A stretch of 64,000 bases of DNA from Sediminibacillus albus (GTDB taxonomy: Bacteria; Bacillota; Bacilli; Bacillales; Amphibacillaceae): the NCBI RefSeq assembly GCF_900101125.1, contig NZ_FNFL01000001.1, positions 124,001 to 188,000 of the forward strand. The letters are read 5' to 3'. The notes beneath the pieces were generated by a model. The model ran no database searches, was not told the origin of the DNA, and saw nothing but the letters and a program-made list of their open reading frames with translations. Position 1 is the first letter of the stretch; each line of letters starts with the position of its first letter. Positions 17,080 to 25,935 of this stretch are shown piece after piece. The translations under genes were made by a program, and so were the position numbers.

Positions 17080-18342
17080 TTGGAAGAAATACATGAAGCG
17101 ATCAAACTAATGGAGCAGAATAAAACGGAGGAAGCGATAAATAAACTTGAAACTTATCTTCCTGTGGCCAATGAAGAAGATAGGTATACAATTGGTGAGC
17201 TGTATATGCAGTGGGGAATGCTGGAGGAAGCGAAATTTATTTTTCAGGCACTTTCTGAGCAATACCCCAAAGAATCCGAATTAAAGATTATGCTTGCTGA
17301 GATCCATATAGACCTGCAAGAGGATGAAGAAGCGATAGAAGTATTAAATCGTTTTACATCCGAGGATGAAGAATACATGGAAGCACTTGTCCAATTAGCA
17401 GACCTTTATCAGGCACAAGGGCTATTCGAGGTATCTGAGCAAAAGCTGCTGGAAGCGAAAAATTTTGACCCGACAGAGCCGGTGATTGATTTCGCGTTGG
17501 GAGAGTTGGCTTTTTCCACTGGCGAATACCAAAAGTCTATTCCTTATTATGAAAAAGTTTATGAAGTGCAGGGCTTAATCGGAGACATTGAAGTTGCAGC
17601 AAGGCTGGCTGAAGCATATGCAGCCACAGGCGAGTTTGAAAAAGCCATCGAGTTCTATCAATCAACCGAAAGCGAGAATCCTGATAATCTATTTAAATAC
17701 GGATTTACAGCTTATAGGGCCCAGCGCATGGATATAGCTGTCAAAGTCTGGGAACAGTTAATCGAAAATGACCCATACTATCAGTCGGTATATTTATATC
17801 TTGCCCAGACCTATGAAGCAGAAGGCATGATAGAAGAGGCTTACCAGACAGCACAGAAAGGTTTAAAAACGGACGAATTCAATAAGGAACTTTACCATTT
17901 AGCCGGTGTGCTTGCCTATAAACTTGGAAATAACGAAGAAAGTTATAAGTTAGTCAGGGAAGCCGTCGCAATAGATCCCGGCTTTAAAGAAGCTGTCTTA
18001 TTTTTAATTGAAAGCTATAAAGGGAATCAGGATTATGAGGCAATTGCTGAATTATTGTCTTCGATAATGGAGAATGGGGAAGAAGATGCCAATTACCATT
18101 GGGAGCTTGCCAAAGCATACCGTGAGATAGAATCCTATCAAGATGCATTAATTCAATACCAGGCGGCATATACTAACTTCAAAGAAGACTCAGACTTCTT
18201 AAAAGAGTATGGTTATTTTCTTGTAGAAGAAGGGAGGACACAGGAGGCGAAGGAAGTATTTGCGAAATATCTGGTCATCGAACCGAGTGATCATGAAATT
18301 GAAGAGTATCTCAGTCGTTTGTCCGAAACAGAAGAAATGTAA
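17080..18342 (+). CDS. ypiA: TPR-repeat protein YpiA
   Basis: A soluble 420-residue protein made almost entirely of tetratricopeptide repeats: pairs such as YTIGELYMQWGMLEEAKFIF, MEALVQLADLYQAQGLFEVS and SVYLYLAQTYEAEGMIEEA recur at about 34-residue spacing. It is acidic and has no signal peptide. Such proteins are scaffolds for protein-protein contacts; the partner is unknown. Position between the aromatic genes and ypiB matches B. subtilis ypiA. The TTG start 17080 follows GAAAGGA at 17064-17070. Confidence 0.85.
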   Translation: MEEIHEAIKLMEQNKTEEAINKLETYLPVANEEDRYTIGELYMQWGMLEEAKFIFQALSEQYPKESELKIMLAEIHIDLQEDEEAIEVLNRFTSEDEEYMEALVQLADLYQAQGLFEVSEQKLLEAKNFDPTEPVIDFALGELAFSTGEYQKSIPYYEKVYEVQGLIGDIEVAARLAEAYAATGEFEKAIEFYQSTESENPDNLFKYGFTAYRAQRMDIAVKVWEQLIENDPYYQSVYLYLAQTYEAEGMIEEAYQTAQKGLKTDEFNKELYHLAGVLAYKLGNNEESYKLVREAVAIDPGFKEAVLFLIESYKGNQDYEAIAELLSSIMENGEEDANYHWELAKAYREIESYQDALIQYQAAYTNFKEDSDFLKEYGYFLVEEGRTQEAKEVFAKYLVIEPSDHEIEEYLSRLSETEEM

Positions 18343-18372
18343 CTCTCTTTGATGAAGGAGGGAGCGAATAAT

Positions 18373-18930
18373 TTGAACACACCAATTTCTATTAAAGATA
18401 AAAAAGAATTCATCCGCTGGTTTCTTCGTAATTATCAATTAAAAAGAAGAGAAAGCGTATGGATTTTAAATTATTTAATTAATCATGAGAAATTGTTAGA
18501 AAGGGTTCATTTTATAAGGGAAGCCCGTTTTTGCCCGAGGGGAATAGTAATATCAACTTTTTGTTCAGACGAAGCTCCTTTTCGCTTTTATAAAAATCAT
18601 ATTGTCACGACAGATGCCGAAAAATCGTTCCATGATATTAGGTTGAACCGGAAAGATCCGGTCTATATCCAATTGAATTTTAAAAACGCCAATCAATCAG
18701 CACCATATGTAGCTGTATTGGAGGATAACCCTTACCTTCCGGACGATTACTTTATCACCAAAAAAGATCGCTTGGCAGCCAAAAATTTATTAGAAACATC
18801 TATTTATCACACCCAAAAAGAAAGACTTCAATTTGAAATCGACAGGGCCCTTGACGAGCGGGACCAGAAAAGATTCGATCAGCTGTTGCAAGAGTTGAAG
18901 CAACTGCAAAATGAATATTCGAATTTATAA
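18373..18930 (+). CDS. ypiB: UPF0302/IDEAL-domain protein YpiB
   Basis: A 185-residue cytosolic protein. The N-terminal part (KKEFIRWFLRNYQLKRRE, residues about 9-26) is the UPF0302 signature, and the C-terminal helix (near 150-183, with FEIDRALDERDQKRFDQLL) fits the IDEAL domain seen in several Bacillus proteins. In B. subtilis YpiB has been linked to control of the qcr genes downstream. I chose TTG 18373 for AAGGAGGG at 18355-18362. Confidence 0.85.
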   Translation: MNTPISIKDKKEFIRWFLRNYQLKRRESVWILNYLINHEKLLERVHFIREARFCPRGIVISTFCSDEAPFRFYKNHIVTTDAEKSFHDIRLNRKDPVYIQLNFKNANQSAPYVAVLEDNPYLPDDYFITKKDRLAAKNLLETSIYHTQKERLQFEIDRALDERDQKRFDQLLQELKQLQNEYSNL

Positions 18931-18963
18931 TTGATAGTCTTCAGGATATTATATAGATAAAGA

Positions 18964-19006
18964 TAGGACGGATTTCATTTAATTAGATGAAATTCGTCCC
19001 TTTTTA
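18964..19006 (+). terminator. Terminator after ypiB
   Basis: GGACGGATTTCAT from 18966 pairs with ATGAAATTCGTCC ending near 18999, followed by TTTTT. Confidence 0.85.
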
Positions 19007-19054
19007 TGATAATTTTAGTAAAGTGACAAAGAATAGGAAAGGTGATAGCTGAAA

Positions 19055-19513
19055 ATGCAATGGAATAAGCAAGACTTGGGTCAATATTTAACTGCAGAGG
19101 AATACATCGATACATTATTAATCCCCCTGGTACCTATTTCGCTTGCAACCGGAGAAGATATGGTGAAGGGCGCCGGACAGATGGAAACAACTAATATCTT
19201 TGTAAAAGAGATGGAGAAACAATACAAGGGTCGGATTTTCCTGCTGCCAATCTACAGCTATCTTAGCTCCCCGGACTTAGAAGCGGAAGCTGTCAGGCTC
19301 AATAAATGGGTGGAAAATGCCTGTCAGCGGCCATTCAGGCATGTCTTTTTTTTCACCTTTGACCATCAATGGAAAAAGCAGGAACGTTTACTAAGTGGGA
19401 ATCTTTTATGGCTTCCTTCCATTAAGGCCGACGATATTCAATCCAAGGAAACGAAAGCGGTTGTCAACGACCAAGTCAGCCAACTCACCGAACTAATCAA
19501 ATCCTATTGGTAG
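19055..19513 (+). CDS. ypiF: DUF2487-type protein YpiF
   Basis: A 152-residue soluble protein beginning MQWNKQDLGQYLTAEEYIDT and containing the LLPIYSYL and FFFTFDHQW segments. These, the length and the position directly before qcrA match B. subtilis YpiF (DUF2487), of unknown function. The start follows AGGAAAGGTGATAG. The stop codon touches the first base of the repeat cluster that separates it from qcrA. Confidence 0.85.
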   Translation: MQWNKQDLGQYLTAEEYIDTLLIPLVPISLATGEDMVKGAGQMETTNIFVKEMEKQYKGRIFLLPIYSYLSSPDLEAEAVRLNKWVENACQRPFRHVFFFTFDHQWKKQERLLSGNLLWLPSIKADDIQSKETKAVVNDQVSQLTELIKSYW

Positions 19514-19655
19514 AGTCAAAAGCGGAAGCGACCGGTCTGTGCCAAATTGGCTGGACGGTACCGAAGGAGATAAAGGAAACACGCACGAAGTAGCGATGTT
19601 GACTTATCGTACGGAGGTAAAGGAAGCCGATAGGCACAGGGAGCTGCAGCTAGCC
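19513..19655. repeat. Interspersed repeat, intact copy (A1-B1)
   Basis: 143 bases made of segment A (19513-19570, GAGTCAAAAGCGGAAGCGAC...) and segment B (19572-19655, AAAGGAAACACGCACGAAGT...). Both segments recur in the next copy. The AAAAGCGGAAGCG opening is typical of small repeats in Bacillaceae genomes (from memory). An open frame crosses it but has no ribosome site. Confidence 0.8.
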
Positions 19656-19890
19656 GAGTCAAAAGCGGAAGCAACCGGTCTGTGCCAAATAGGCTGGACG
19701 GTACCGAAGGAGATTATTAAAACTAGCTTATCGCTTGTGCTAAAAGCGAGAAGTGTAGTTTTGATTATACTTTGATCCATTTATAAAATCGCTTTGGCAA
19801 AGTAAAAAGGAAACACGCACGAAGTAGCGATGTTGACTTATCGTACGGAGGAAAAGGAAGCCAGAAAGGCACAGGGAGCTGCAGCTGGAC
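19656..19890. repeat. Interspersed repeat, second copy split by 92 bases
   Basis: Segment A2 (19656-19713) matches A1 with two mismatches in 58. Segment B2 (19806-19890) matches B1 with a few substitutions and one indel. Between them lie 92 extra bases (19714-19805) absent from copy 1. The insert holds an imperfect hairpin (19719-19736 with 19744-19762). Confidence 0.8.
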
Positions 19891-19941
19891 GAAATCGAAG
19901 TGCCGGGAATACTGATAAACAATTACTAAAACGGTCTATAG

Positions 19942-19981
19942 AGCTGGTTAGCTAAGCTGCAAGAAACTTTGCTGACCAGCT
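19942..19981. other. Hairpin between repeat and qcr promoter
   Basis: AGCTGGTTAGC at 19942-19952 pairs with GCTGACCAGCT at 19971-19981 with one mismatch. No T-run follows. It could be a remnant of the repeat or an operator-like site just upstream of the qcr -35 box. Confidence 0.4.
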
Positions 19982-19990
19982 GATAATTTA

Positions 19991-20019
19991 TTGACCGGAC
20001 AAACAGTTTGCGCTATCAT
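19991..20019 (+). promoter_or_regulatory. Sigma-A promoter of qcrABC
   Basis: TTGACC at 19991-19996, a 17-base spacer, and TATCAT at 20014-20019, about 64 bases before qcrA. Confidence 0.7.
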
Positions 20020-20082
20020 GGTAATGTCCTAGTAAACTTATAATTATCATGTGTTGGATTTTAGCATAGAGGGGGGTAAACC

Positions 20083-20592
20083 ATGAGTGAAAAGAGACAA
20101 CAAGTATCCCGTCGCCAGTTTTTAAACTATACACTTACCGGTGTAGGTGGATTCATGGCTGCCGGAATGCTTGCACCGATGGTACGTTTTGCCATTGATC
20201 CTGCACTGCAGGCTTCTACTGCAGGCGAATTTAAAGCAGTGGAAGAAGTGGACAACATCACGGAAGAGCCAACGAGAATCGATTGGGAGATTGAACAGGT
20301 TGATGCCTGGTATGAATCTACTGTAACGAAAACAGCGTGGGTGTACAAAGATGAAAATGGGGATATTGTTGCATTATCGCCAATTTGTAAGCACCTTGGC
20401 TGTATGGTTACTTGGGCCGGCAGTGACGAATATCCAGATCAATTCTACTGCCCTTGTCATGATGGACGCTATTACAAGGACGGGGAAAACGTCCCTAATA
20501 CACCACCGGCAGAAGGCCTGGATTTCTACGAATATAAAATTGAAGATGGCACCTTATTGCTTGGGCCTACAAAACCAAGAGGGGAGGCGTAA
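20083..20592 (+). CDS. qcrA: Menaquinol:cytochrome c reductase Rieske subunit
   Basis: QcrA carries the [2Fe-2S] centre that takes the first electron from menaquinol. The cluster ligands are in CKHLGC (about residues 104-109) and CPCHDG (about 124-129). The N-terminus SRRQFLNYT followed by a hydrophobic segment is a twin-arginine signal-anchor, so the folded protein should cross the membrane through Tat. Its 169 residues and order qcrA-qcrB-qcrC match B. subtilis. The ribosome site is GAGGGGGG. Confidence 0.96.
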   Translation: MSEKRQQVSRRQFLNYTLTGVGGFMAAGMLAPMVRFAIDPALQASTAGEFKAVEEVDNITEEPTRIDWEIEQVDAWYESTVTKTAWVYKDENGDIVALSPICKHLGCMVTWAGSDEYPDQFYCPCHDGRYYKDGENVPNTPPAEGLDFYEYKIEDGTLLLGPTKPRGEA

Positions 20593-20595
20593 TAA

Positions 20596-21270
20596 ATGTT
20601 GCAAAAACTTTATGACTGGGTCGACGAGCGTGTTGACATTACGCCTTTATGGCGGGACATCGCCGACCACGAGGTACCAGAGCACGTAAACCCAGCCCAT
20701 CACTTTTCGGCCTTTGTTTACTGTTTTGGCGGATTGACATTCTTTGTAACGGTCATTCAAATTCTATCTGGAATGTTTTTGACCATGTATTATGTTCCGG
20801 ATATTGAAAATGCATGGAGATCTGTTTATTATTTGCAAACAGAAGTGGCACATGGACAAATTGTAAGAGGCATGCACCACTGGGGAGCCAGTGTTGTTAT
20901 TGTCATGTTGTTCCTACATACTTTACGTGTCTTTTTCCAGGGAGCTTATAAAAAGCCGAGAGAACTTAACTGGATGGTAGGGGTGCTTTTATTCTTTATC
21001 ATGCTTGGATTAGGTCTGACAGGCTATTTGCTTCCTTGGGATAACAAAGCTTACTTTGCTACCCAGGTTACCTTGGAAATAGCAGAAAAGGTACCATTTA
21101 TTGGAGAAGCAACTAAAACATTATTGGCCGGAGACCCGAACATCGTCGGGGCACAAACATTGACTAGATTCTTTGCTATTCATGTATTTTTCCTGCCGGC
21201 TGCGCTATTCGCATTAATGGCTGTCCACTTTATCTTAATTAGAAAACAAGGTATTTCCGGACCGCTTTAA
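20596..21270 (+). CDS. qcrB: Menaquinol:cytochrome c reductase cytochrome b6 subunit
   Basis: A four-helix cytochrome b6 (224 residues) that binds two b hemes and the quinol. Heme-ligand histidines sit in the RGMHHWGAS region and in FAIHVFFLPAALF, and GYLLPWDNKAYFATQV is the cytochrome b signature. It follows qcrA after three bases, with its ribosome site (GAGGCG) partly inside qcrA. Together with QcrA and QcrC it forms the bc-type complex. Confidence 0.97.
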   Translation: MLQKLYDWVDERVDITPLWRDIADHEVPEHVNPAHHFSAFVYCFGGLTFFVTVIQILSGMFLTMYYVPDIENAWRSVYYLQTEVAHGQIVRGMHHWGASVVIVMLFLHTLRVFFQGAYKKPRELNWMVGVLLFFIMLGLGLTGYLLPWDNKAYFATQVTLEIAEKVPFIGEATKTLLAGDPNIVGAQTLTRFFAIHVFFLPAALFALMAVHFILIRKQGISGPL

Positions 21271-21301
21271 GTTATTGACATCGTAAAAAGGAGGGAAAGC
21301 T

Positions 21302-22081
21302 GTGCATAAAGGGAAAGGGATGAAATTTGTCGGTGATTCCCGAATTACCGCTGAACGCAAACCTAATATACCAAAAGATTATTCGGAATATCCTGGAAAA
21401 ACAGAAGCGTTTTGGCCAAACTTCCTTTTAAAAGAATGGTTGGTTGGAGCTGTTTTCTTAGTAGGTTTTTTATGCTTGACCGCGGCACATCCAGCGCCTT
21501 TGGAAGGAATTGCTGATCCAACTACTGCAGGGTATATACCTTTGCCAGACTGGTATTTCTTATTTTTATATCAATTCTTGAAATATGAATTTGCAAGTGG
21601 ACCTTATTTTGTCATTGGGGCAATTGTTGCACCCGGATTGGCATTTGGCGGCCTTTTACTTGCTCCATTTCTGGACAACAGGCCTGGAAGGAAAGTTTCC
21701 CAGCGCCCTATAGCAGTTTCATTAATGATTCTTGGTATTGCAAGCGTGTTTTGGCTTACGTACGAATCTGCAGCACATGTAGACTGGGAAACGAGAGCAG
21801 AACAGAATACACCTGAAATGCCAGTAGAAGTGGAAATTGATGAAAGTCATCCTGGATATGAAGTCTATCAGAACAACAGTTGTATCCAATGTCATGGCGA
21901 AAGCCTGGAAGGCGGAGCTGCTGCTCCTGCTTTAACTAATATTGACCTCTCAGTAGACGAAATCAAAGATATTGCTGTGAACGGTATTGGAGACATGCCG
22001 CCTGGACAGTTTGAAGGCTCGGATGAAGAATTACAGCAATTAGCTGAATTTATTGTACAAGTCAATGAAAGCGGAGATTAA
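21302..22081 (+). CDS. qcrC: Cytochrome b/c fusion subunit of quinol oxidising complex
   Basis: QcrC fuses a subunit IV-like part (three membrane helices; PDWYFLFLYQFLKYE is the signature) to a C-terminal cytochrome c domain. The single c-heme motif CIQCH lies near residue 198, and a methionine in GDMPPGQ is the likely sixth ligand. Such fusions are typical of Bacillus. The GTG start at 21302 follows AAGGAGGG. Confidence 0.96.
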   Translation: MHKGKGMKFVGDSRITAERKPNIPKDYSEYPGKTEAFWPNFLLKEWLVGAVFLVGFLCLTAAHPAPLEGIADPTTAGYIPLPDWYFLFLYQFLKYEFASGPYFVIGAIVAPGLAFGGLLLAPFLDNRPGRKVSQRPIAVSLMILGIASVFWLTYESAAHVDWETRAEQNTPEMPVEVEIDESHPGYEVYQNNSCIQCHGESLEGGAAAPALTNIDLSVDEIKDIAVNGIGDMPPGQFEGSDEELQQLAEFIVQVNESGD

Positions 22082-22112
22082 GCATTCTTCATGAAACTGA
22101 ATCAACTGGTAT

Positions 22113-22145
22113 AAACCCCCGCCTGCTACCTTGGCGGGGGTTTTC
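22113..22145 (+). terminator. Terminator of qcrABC
   Basis: CCCCCGCC at 22116-22123 pairs with GGCGGGGG at 22133-22140, followed by TTTT. Confidence 0.9.
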
Positions 22146-22193
22146 TGCTATTCTGATTTGCTTTAAATTCCAAGTGAAAGGGATTATACAAAA

Positions 22194-22775
22194 ATGTATC
22201 AGTATATCTTAATGAATAACACATTTTTATGGCTGCTTTTAATAGTGAACAGCCTAGGGACTGTGTATGGGTACATGTGGTATGGCAGCCAGTTATCTGT
22301 CACTCCAGCCATTTTTCTCCCGTTTGTACCCGATAGTCCTACAGCAAGTTTGTTTTTTTGTTTCGTTTTAGCATTTTTTTTGATTGGGAAAAATTCGCCC
22401 TATATTGAGGCATTAGCGGTGACTACCCTATTTAAGTATGGCATTTGGGCAGTGGTTATGAATTTGCTTACATTATTTGTGGAAGGGGAGATAGGCTGGC
22501 AGGGGTATATGTTAATGGTCTCTCACGGAGCAATGGCGCTGCAAGGGTTGCTATACGCTCCATTTTACCGTATGAAATTAAGGCATATTTGTTTTGCTGC
22601 GATATGGACTTTACATAATGATATTATCGATTATGTGTTTGGCATGATGCCTGTTTATTCTTCATTGTCTGATTACATGAATGCAATTGGCTATTTTACT
22701 TTTTGGTTGAGCATTTTATCGATTGCCATTGCTTATTATATAAGTGAAAAAAGAATGAGCCTTACCAAGGTTTGA
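22194..22775 (+). CDS. ypjA: DUF1405-type membrane protein YpjA
   Basis: A 193-residue membrane protein with about five or six hydrophobic helices and short polar loops (e.g. YRMKLRH). The length, topology and position downstream of qcrC fit B. subtilis YpjA (DUF1405), of unknown function. The start ATG follows GAAAGGG. The gene is immediately followed by ypjB. Confidence 0.8.
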   Translation: MYQYILMNNTFLWLLLIVNSLGTVYGYMWYGSQLSVTPAIFLPFVPDSPTASLFFCFVLAFFLIGKNSPYIEALAVTTLFKYGIWAVVMNLLTLFVEGEIGWQGYMLMVSHGAMALQGLLYAPFYRMKLRHICFAAIWTLHNDIIDYVFGMMPVYSSLSDYMNAIGYFTFWLSILSIAIAYYISEKRMSLTKV

Positions 22776-22862
22776 ATCTAACAAGAGAATTTTTGTTTTG
22801 CTGGTCTAAACTTGTCCTGCCTTTCATACATTTGAAAGGAAAAGGTAGGAGAGGGGATCTCT

Positions 22863-23627
22863 ATGAAAAGGACAAGTTATTTTATATTATTATTGATAAT
22901 CATATTGCAAATAGGGGGTCTTTTCTCCAGCAGTTATGCAAATGCCCATCATCAGGATATCCACTCCTCCATCTACCAGTACATGCGCCTTATTCAGGAG
23001 GATAAACATACAGAGGCAGAGTTGTTGATTAATCAGCATAAGCTGGAGTTGTATGAGTATGCCGAAAAGCATGCTTCTGAAAAAGATCTCCCGGCTATCA
23101 TGTCAGTTATTACTAAGAATGTGGACACCATTGCGGCAAATAATGCTGATAAGCGTGAAAAATACATTCAGGCTATGTCGATGCTGCTCGTTTTTGACGC
23201 CTTGAAAAGCGAAGAGGCCCCTTTGTGGTTACAATGGAAACAGGAATTTCAAAAAGAATTAAAGGCTTTAATGGCCGAAGAGATACTGACAGATCAATCC
23301 GTAGAGAAACTTGCCGCCAGCTGGGACATTATCGAACCGGCTTTGCAAATCATGGCCAGCAGTGATGATTACCAGGCGGCAAAAGACGAGTATCAACACT
23401 TCATGTCGTTATCCTCCAGTACGGTTTGGAAGCAGCAATTAGCGGCTGTTGACGCTCAATTGAATCTCATAGATATCAAAAACGATGAGAAACTAAAACG
23501 TAATCTAACATTGATTTTTATGCTGGTAGCAGTCGGTGGGTTTATTACTATCACCTTGTCGTACGTTGCTTGGAAAAAGTACAAAGGGGAAAAAAGCAAC
23601 GACGGAAACAAGAGTGAAAACAATTGA
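22863..23627 (+). CDS. ypjB: Sporulation protein YpjB
   Basis: A 254-residue protein with an N-terminal signal peptide (KRTSYFILLLIIILQIGGLF, cleavage likely after SSYANA), a helical outer domain, and one C-terminal membrane helix (near 218-237) before a short basic tail. This architecture and the place after ypjA match the YpjB family, named for a sporulation link in B. subtilis. Start ATG follows AGGAGAGGGG. Confidence 0.8.
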   Translation: MKRTSYFILLLIIILQIGGLFSSSYANAHHQDIHSSIYQYMRLIQEDKHTEAELLINQHKLELYEYAEKHASEKDLPAIMSVITKNVDTIAANNADKREKYIQAMSMLLVFDALKSEEAPLWLQWKQEFQKELKALMAEEILTDQSVEKLAASWDIIEPALQIMASSDDYQAAKDEYQHFMSLSSSTVWKQQLAAVDAQLNLIDIKNDEKLKRNLTLIFMLVAVGGFITITLSYVAWKKYKGEKSNDGNKSENN

Positions 23628-23695
23628 CTTTTTGATCATCTTTGACTAAAATTGACCTTAGCAAGCAATTGATTTTCAACAATGGAGGAATGAGC

Positions 23696-24382
23696 ATGTT
23701 TGCATCACTAGGCGGTTATTTGATATATATAGCACTTTTGATGATTATTCCGCTTTGGGCACAATCCAAAGTGAAAAGCACTTACAAAAAATACTCAAAA
23801 GTTGCTACGTCATCCTATATGACTGGTGCCCAAGTGGCTCGGAAAATATTAGATGACAATGGCTTATTTGATGTTCAAATCGAAGAGACAAAAGGTAAAT
23901 TATCTGATCATTATGATCCGAGAAAAAAGGTTGTACGACTTTCCAGTGATAATTTTCATGGCCACTCAATGGCAGCTTCAGCTATCGCTGCCCATGAAGT
24001 AGGACATGCAATACAGGATGCGGAAGCTTATGCATTTCTTCGTTTTAGGCATTCGTTATTTCCGTTAGCTAATTTGGGTTCAAACTTATCGTTTATATTA
24101 ATTATTGGCGGTGCTCTTATGGGCTTGATGAACTTAGTGTTAGCCGGAATTGTGTTCATGTCATTTGCCGTTCTGTTCCAGCTCGTAACGCTGCCAGTCG
24201 AATTCAATGCTTCAAGCAGAGCAATGGGACAGCTGGTATCGAGCGGAGTCATCCGCAATAACGAAGAACGCCAAACGAAAAAAGTACTAAACGCTGCTGC
24301 GTTAACATATGTAGCTGCTGCTATGGTGGCAGTAGCGGAATTAATCCGTTTTGTCTTAATGTTCTTTGTTTCGGAAGATTAA
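23696..24382 (+). CDS. YugP-type zinc metallopeptidase
   Basis: A 228-residue membrane protein of the Zn_peptidase_2 family, known from B. subtilis YugP. The catalytic motif is HEVGH within AIAAHEVGHAIQDAE (near residue 102), preceded by one membrane helix and followed by three. The substrate is unknown. ATG 23696 follows TGGAGG at 23683-23688; a second in-frame ATG at 23690 is too close. In B. subtilis yugP lies elsewhere, so its place after ypjB is a local feature. Confidence 0.88.
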   Translation: MFASLGGYLIYIALLMIIPLWAQSKVKSTYKKYSKVATSSYMTGAQVARKILDDNGLFDVQIEETKGKLSDHYDPRKKVVRLSSDNFHGHSMAASAIAAHEVGHAIQDAEAYAFLRFRHSLFPLANLGSNLSFILIIGGALMGLMNLVLAGIVFMSFAVLFQLVTLPVEFNASSRAMGQLVSSGVIRNNEERQTKKVLNAAALTYVAAAMVAVAELIRFVLMFFVSED

Positions 24383-24385
24383 TAA

Positions 24386-24427
24386 ATGCAGGGCTGGCCA
24401 ATCTTATTGAGCCGCCCTGCATTTTTA
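24386..24427 (+). terminator. Terminator between convergent genes
   Basis: GCAGGGC at 24388-24394 pairs with GCCCTGC at 24414-24420, followed by ATTTTTATTT. It lies between the zinc peptidase and the convergent ypjC. Confidence 0.8.
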
Positions 24428-24477
24428 TTTGTATTTATTTTTTAAATAGCTGACTTATCAGTATTATCTATTTCGAG

Positions 24478-25353
24478 TCAATCTTCTATCGGTTTTTTGT
24501 TCTCATCCAGGGTGAATCCTTCCCCTAGGACATCATGTACCGAGGTGACAGCCACAAAAGCATGAGGGTCGGCACTGTCAATAATATTTTGCAGCCGTAC
24601 GATTTCGTTCCTGCCTACGACACAGTATAATACTTCTTTGTTTTCACCTGTATACCTTCCCTTGCCTTGTAACACTGTAACACCTCTGTCCATCTGTTTC
24701 ATGATTTCCTCTGAAACTTCGTGGCTGTGGTTGGAGATGATCATGGCCCCACGGGCAGCATAAGCACCTTCCTGAATAAAATCAATTACCCGGGCTGCCA
24801 CATAAACGGCTACTAAGGTGTACATTCCTTCCACCAATTCGAGGTATGCGATAATCGAAGTAGTGATTACCACGGCGTCAAATAAGAACATTGTTTTTCC
24901 CATACTCCATCCTGCATACTTGTTGACTATTCTTGCGATGATATCCACTCCGCCGGTAGTTCCTCCATAACGGAAAATGATACCAAGACCAATCCCGATG
25001 GAAACCCCGGCAAATAAAGCAACAAGCGTCATGTCAGACTGGAGGTGCAAATAAAATTGGTTAGCTTGAAAGATGCTTAAAAACAGCGAGACGGCAAACG
25101 TTCCTATAACTGTATAAATAAAAGTATTACGGCTTAAAAATTTCCAGCCAACGATAAAAGCCGGAACATTCAATACGATATTCATTATGGCGGGATCCCA
25201 GCCCCATAAAAAATAAAAAAGTAATGTTATTCCTGTAAAACCACCTTCGCCAAGTTCGTTTTGCATATTAAAATGTACGATGCCGAAAGAAAATATTGCA
25301 GATCCTAGTAAAATAAATAAAGTGTTTTTTATCTTCAAACCAAATATACTCAT
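24478..25353 (-). CDS. ypjC: YitT-family membrane protein YpjC
   Basis: A 291-residue protein with five to six membrane helices and a cytosolic C-terminal DUF2179 domain (about 215-285; RYTGENKEVLYCVVGRNEI is typical). Family members are conserved in Firmicutes but lack a proven biochemical role. GIGLGIIFRYGGTTGGVDIIARI in the membrane part is the YitT signature. It is the only minus-strand gene in the first 41 kb and is convergent with the peptidase gene. Confidence 0.85.
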   Translation of the reverse strand: MSIFGLKIKNTLFILLGSAIFSFGIVHFNMQNELGEGGFTGITLLFYFLWGWDPAIMNIVLNVPAFIVGWKFLSRNTFIYTVIGTFAVSLFLSIFQANQFYLHLQSDMTLVALFAGVSIGIGLGIIFRYGGTTGGVDIIARIVNKYAGWSMGKTMFLFDAVVITTSIIAYLELVEGMYTLVAVYVAARVIDFIQEGAYAARGAMIISNHSHEVSEEIMKQMDRGVTVLQGKGRYTGENKEVLYCVVGRNEIVRLQNIIDSADPHAFVAVTSVHDVLGEGFTLDENKKPIED

Positions 25354-25441
25354 TTCATCACCTCTCGTTTAGAATTTCCCTAATCATTATAGACAATCCC
25401 TGCTCAGGGAACAATGGATATCCTTCTTATGAATAAATAAT

Positions 25442-25470
25442 TTGTCAAAACCTATCCTTTTAGCTAACAT
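25442..25470 (+). promoter_or_regulatory. Sigma-A promoter of the ypjD-dapB operon
   Basis: TTGTCA at 25442-25447, 17 bases, and TAACAT at 25465-25470, about 108 bases before ypjD. Confidence 0.6.
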
Positions 25471-25578
25471 GTTAAGTAATAATGGAAAAGGCGTACTAGT
25501 TTCAAACCAGCCAGGGTAATTCCTTGTAAGCAGTGAAACGCACTAGCCCGGCTGTCGTTAAGAAAAGGAGAATAGCAA

Positions 25579-25935
25579 ATGAGTGTCGAAAAAACTTATC
25601 ATACCGAACAAATGCAAAAAAGGGTAGATGAATACATATCACAATTCAAAGAAGGCTATTTTTCTCCTTTGAGTATGTTAGCTAGATTATCCGAAGAAGT
25701 AGGAGAAATGGCTAGAGAAGTGAACCACTTTTACGGAGAAAAACCGAAAAAGAACGATGAGAAAGAGAACACGATTGAGGACGAATTCGGAGACTTATTA
25801 TTTGTTATGGTAAGCTTTGCCAATTCGTTGGGAATTGACATTTCTGAAGCGTTTGATCGCTCCATGAGCAAAATAGAATCTAGAGATAAAGACCGATGGA
25901 CCAGAAAAGATGGAGAGGGAGATAATCATGAATAA
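25579..25935 (+). CDS. ypjD: MazG-like nucleotide pyrophosphohydrolase YpjD
   Basis: A 118-residue MazG-type protein, probably hydrolysing non-canonical nucleoside triphosphates. The metal-binding helices show [12 protein letters not shown] (near 38-49) and [12 protein letters not shown] (near 66-77), that is, the ExxE...ExxD pattern. The start ATG follows AAGGAG. It overlaps dapB by eight bases and heads the operon ypjD-dapB-mgsA-bshA-cca-birA-panBCD. Confidence 0.92.
   Translation: MSVEKTYHTEQMQKRVDEYISQFKEGYFSPLSMLARLSEEVGEMAREVNHFYGEKPKKNDEKENTIEDEFGDLLFVMVSFANSLGIDISEAFDRSMSKIESRDKDRWTRKDGEGDNHE

Noticed and set aside
19539-19775. 78-residue frame over the repeat cluster
   Set aside because: It spans repeat copies, has no ribosome site and no protein-like pattern.
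22772-23005. 77-residue frame between ypjA and ypjB
   Set aside because: It overlaps the ypjB start and its ribosome site in another frame; ypjB has the clear signal peptide.
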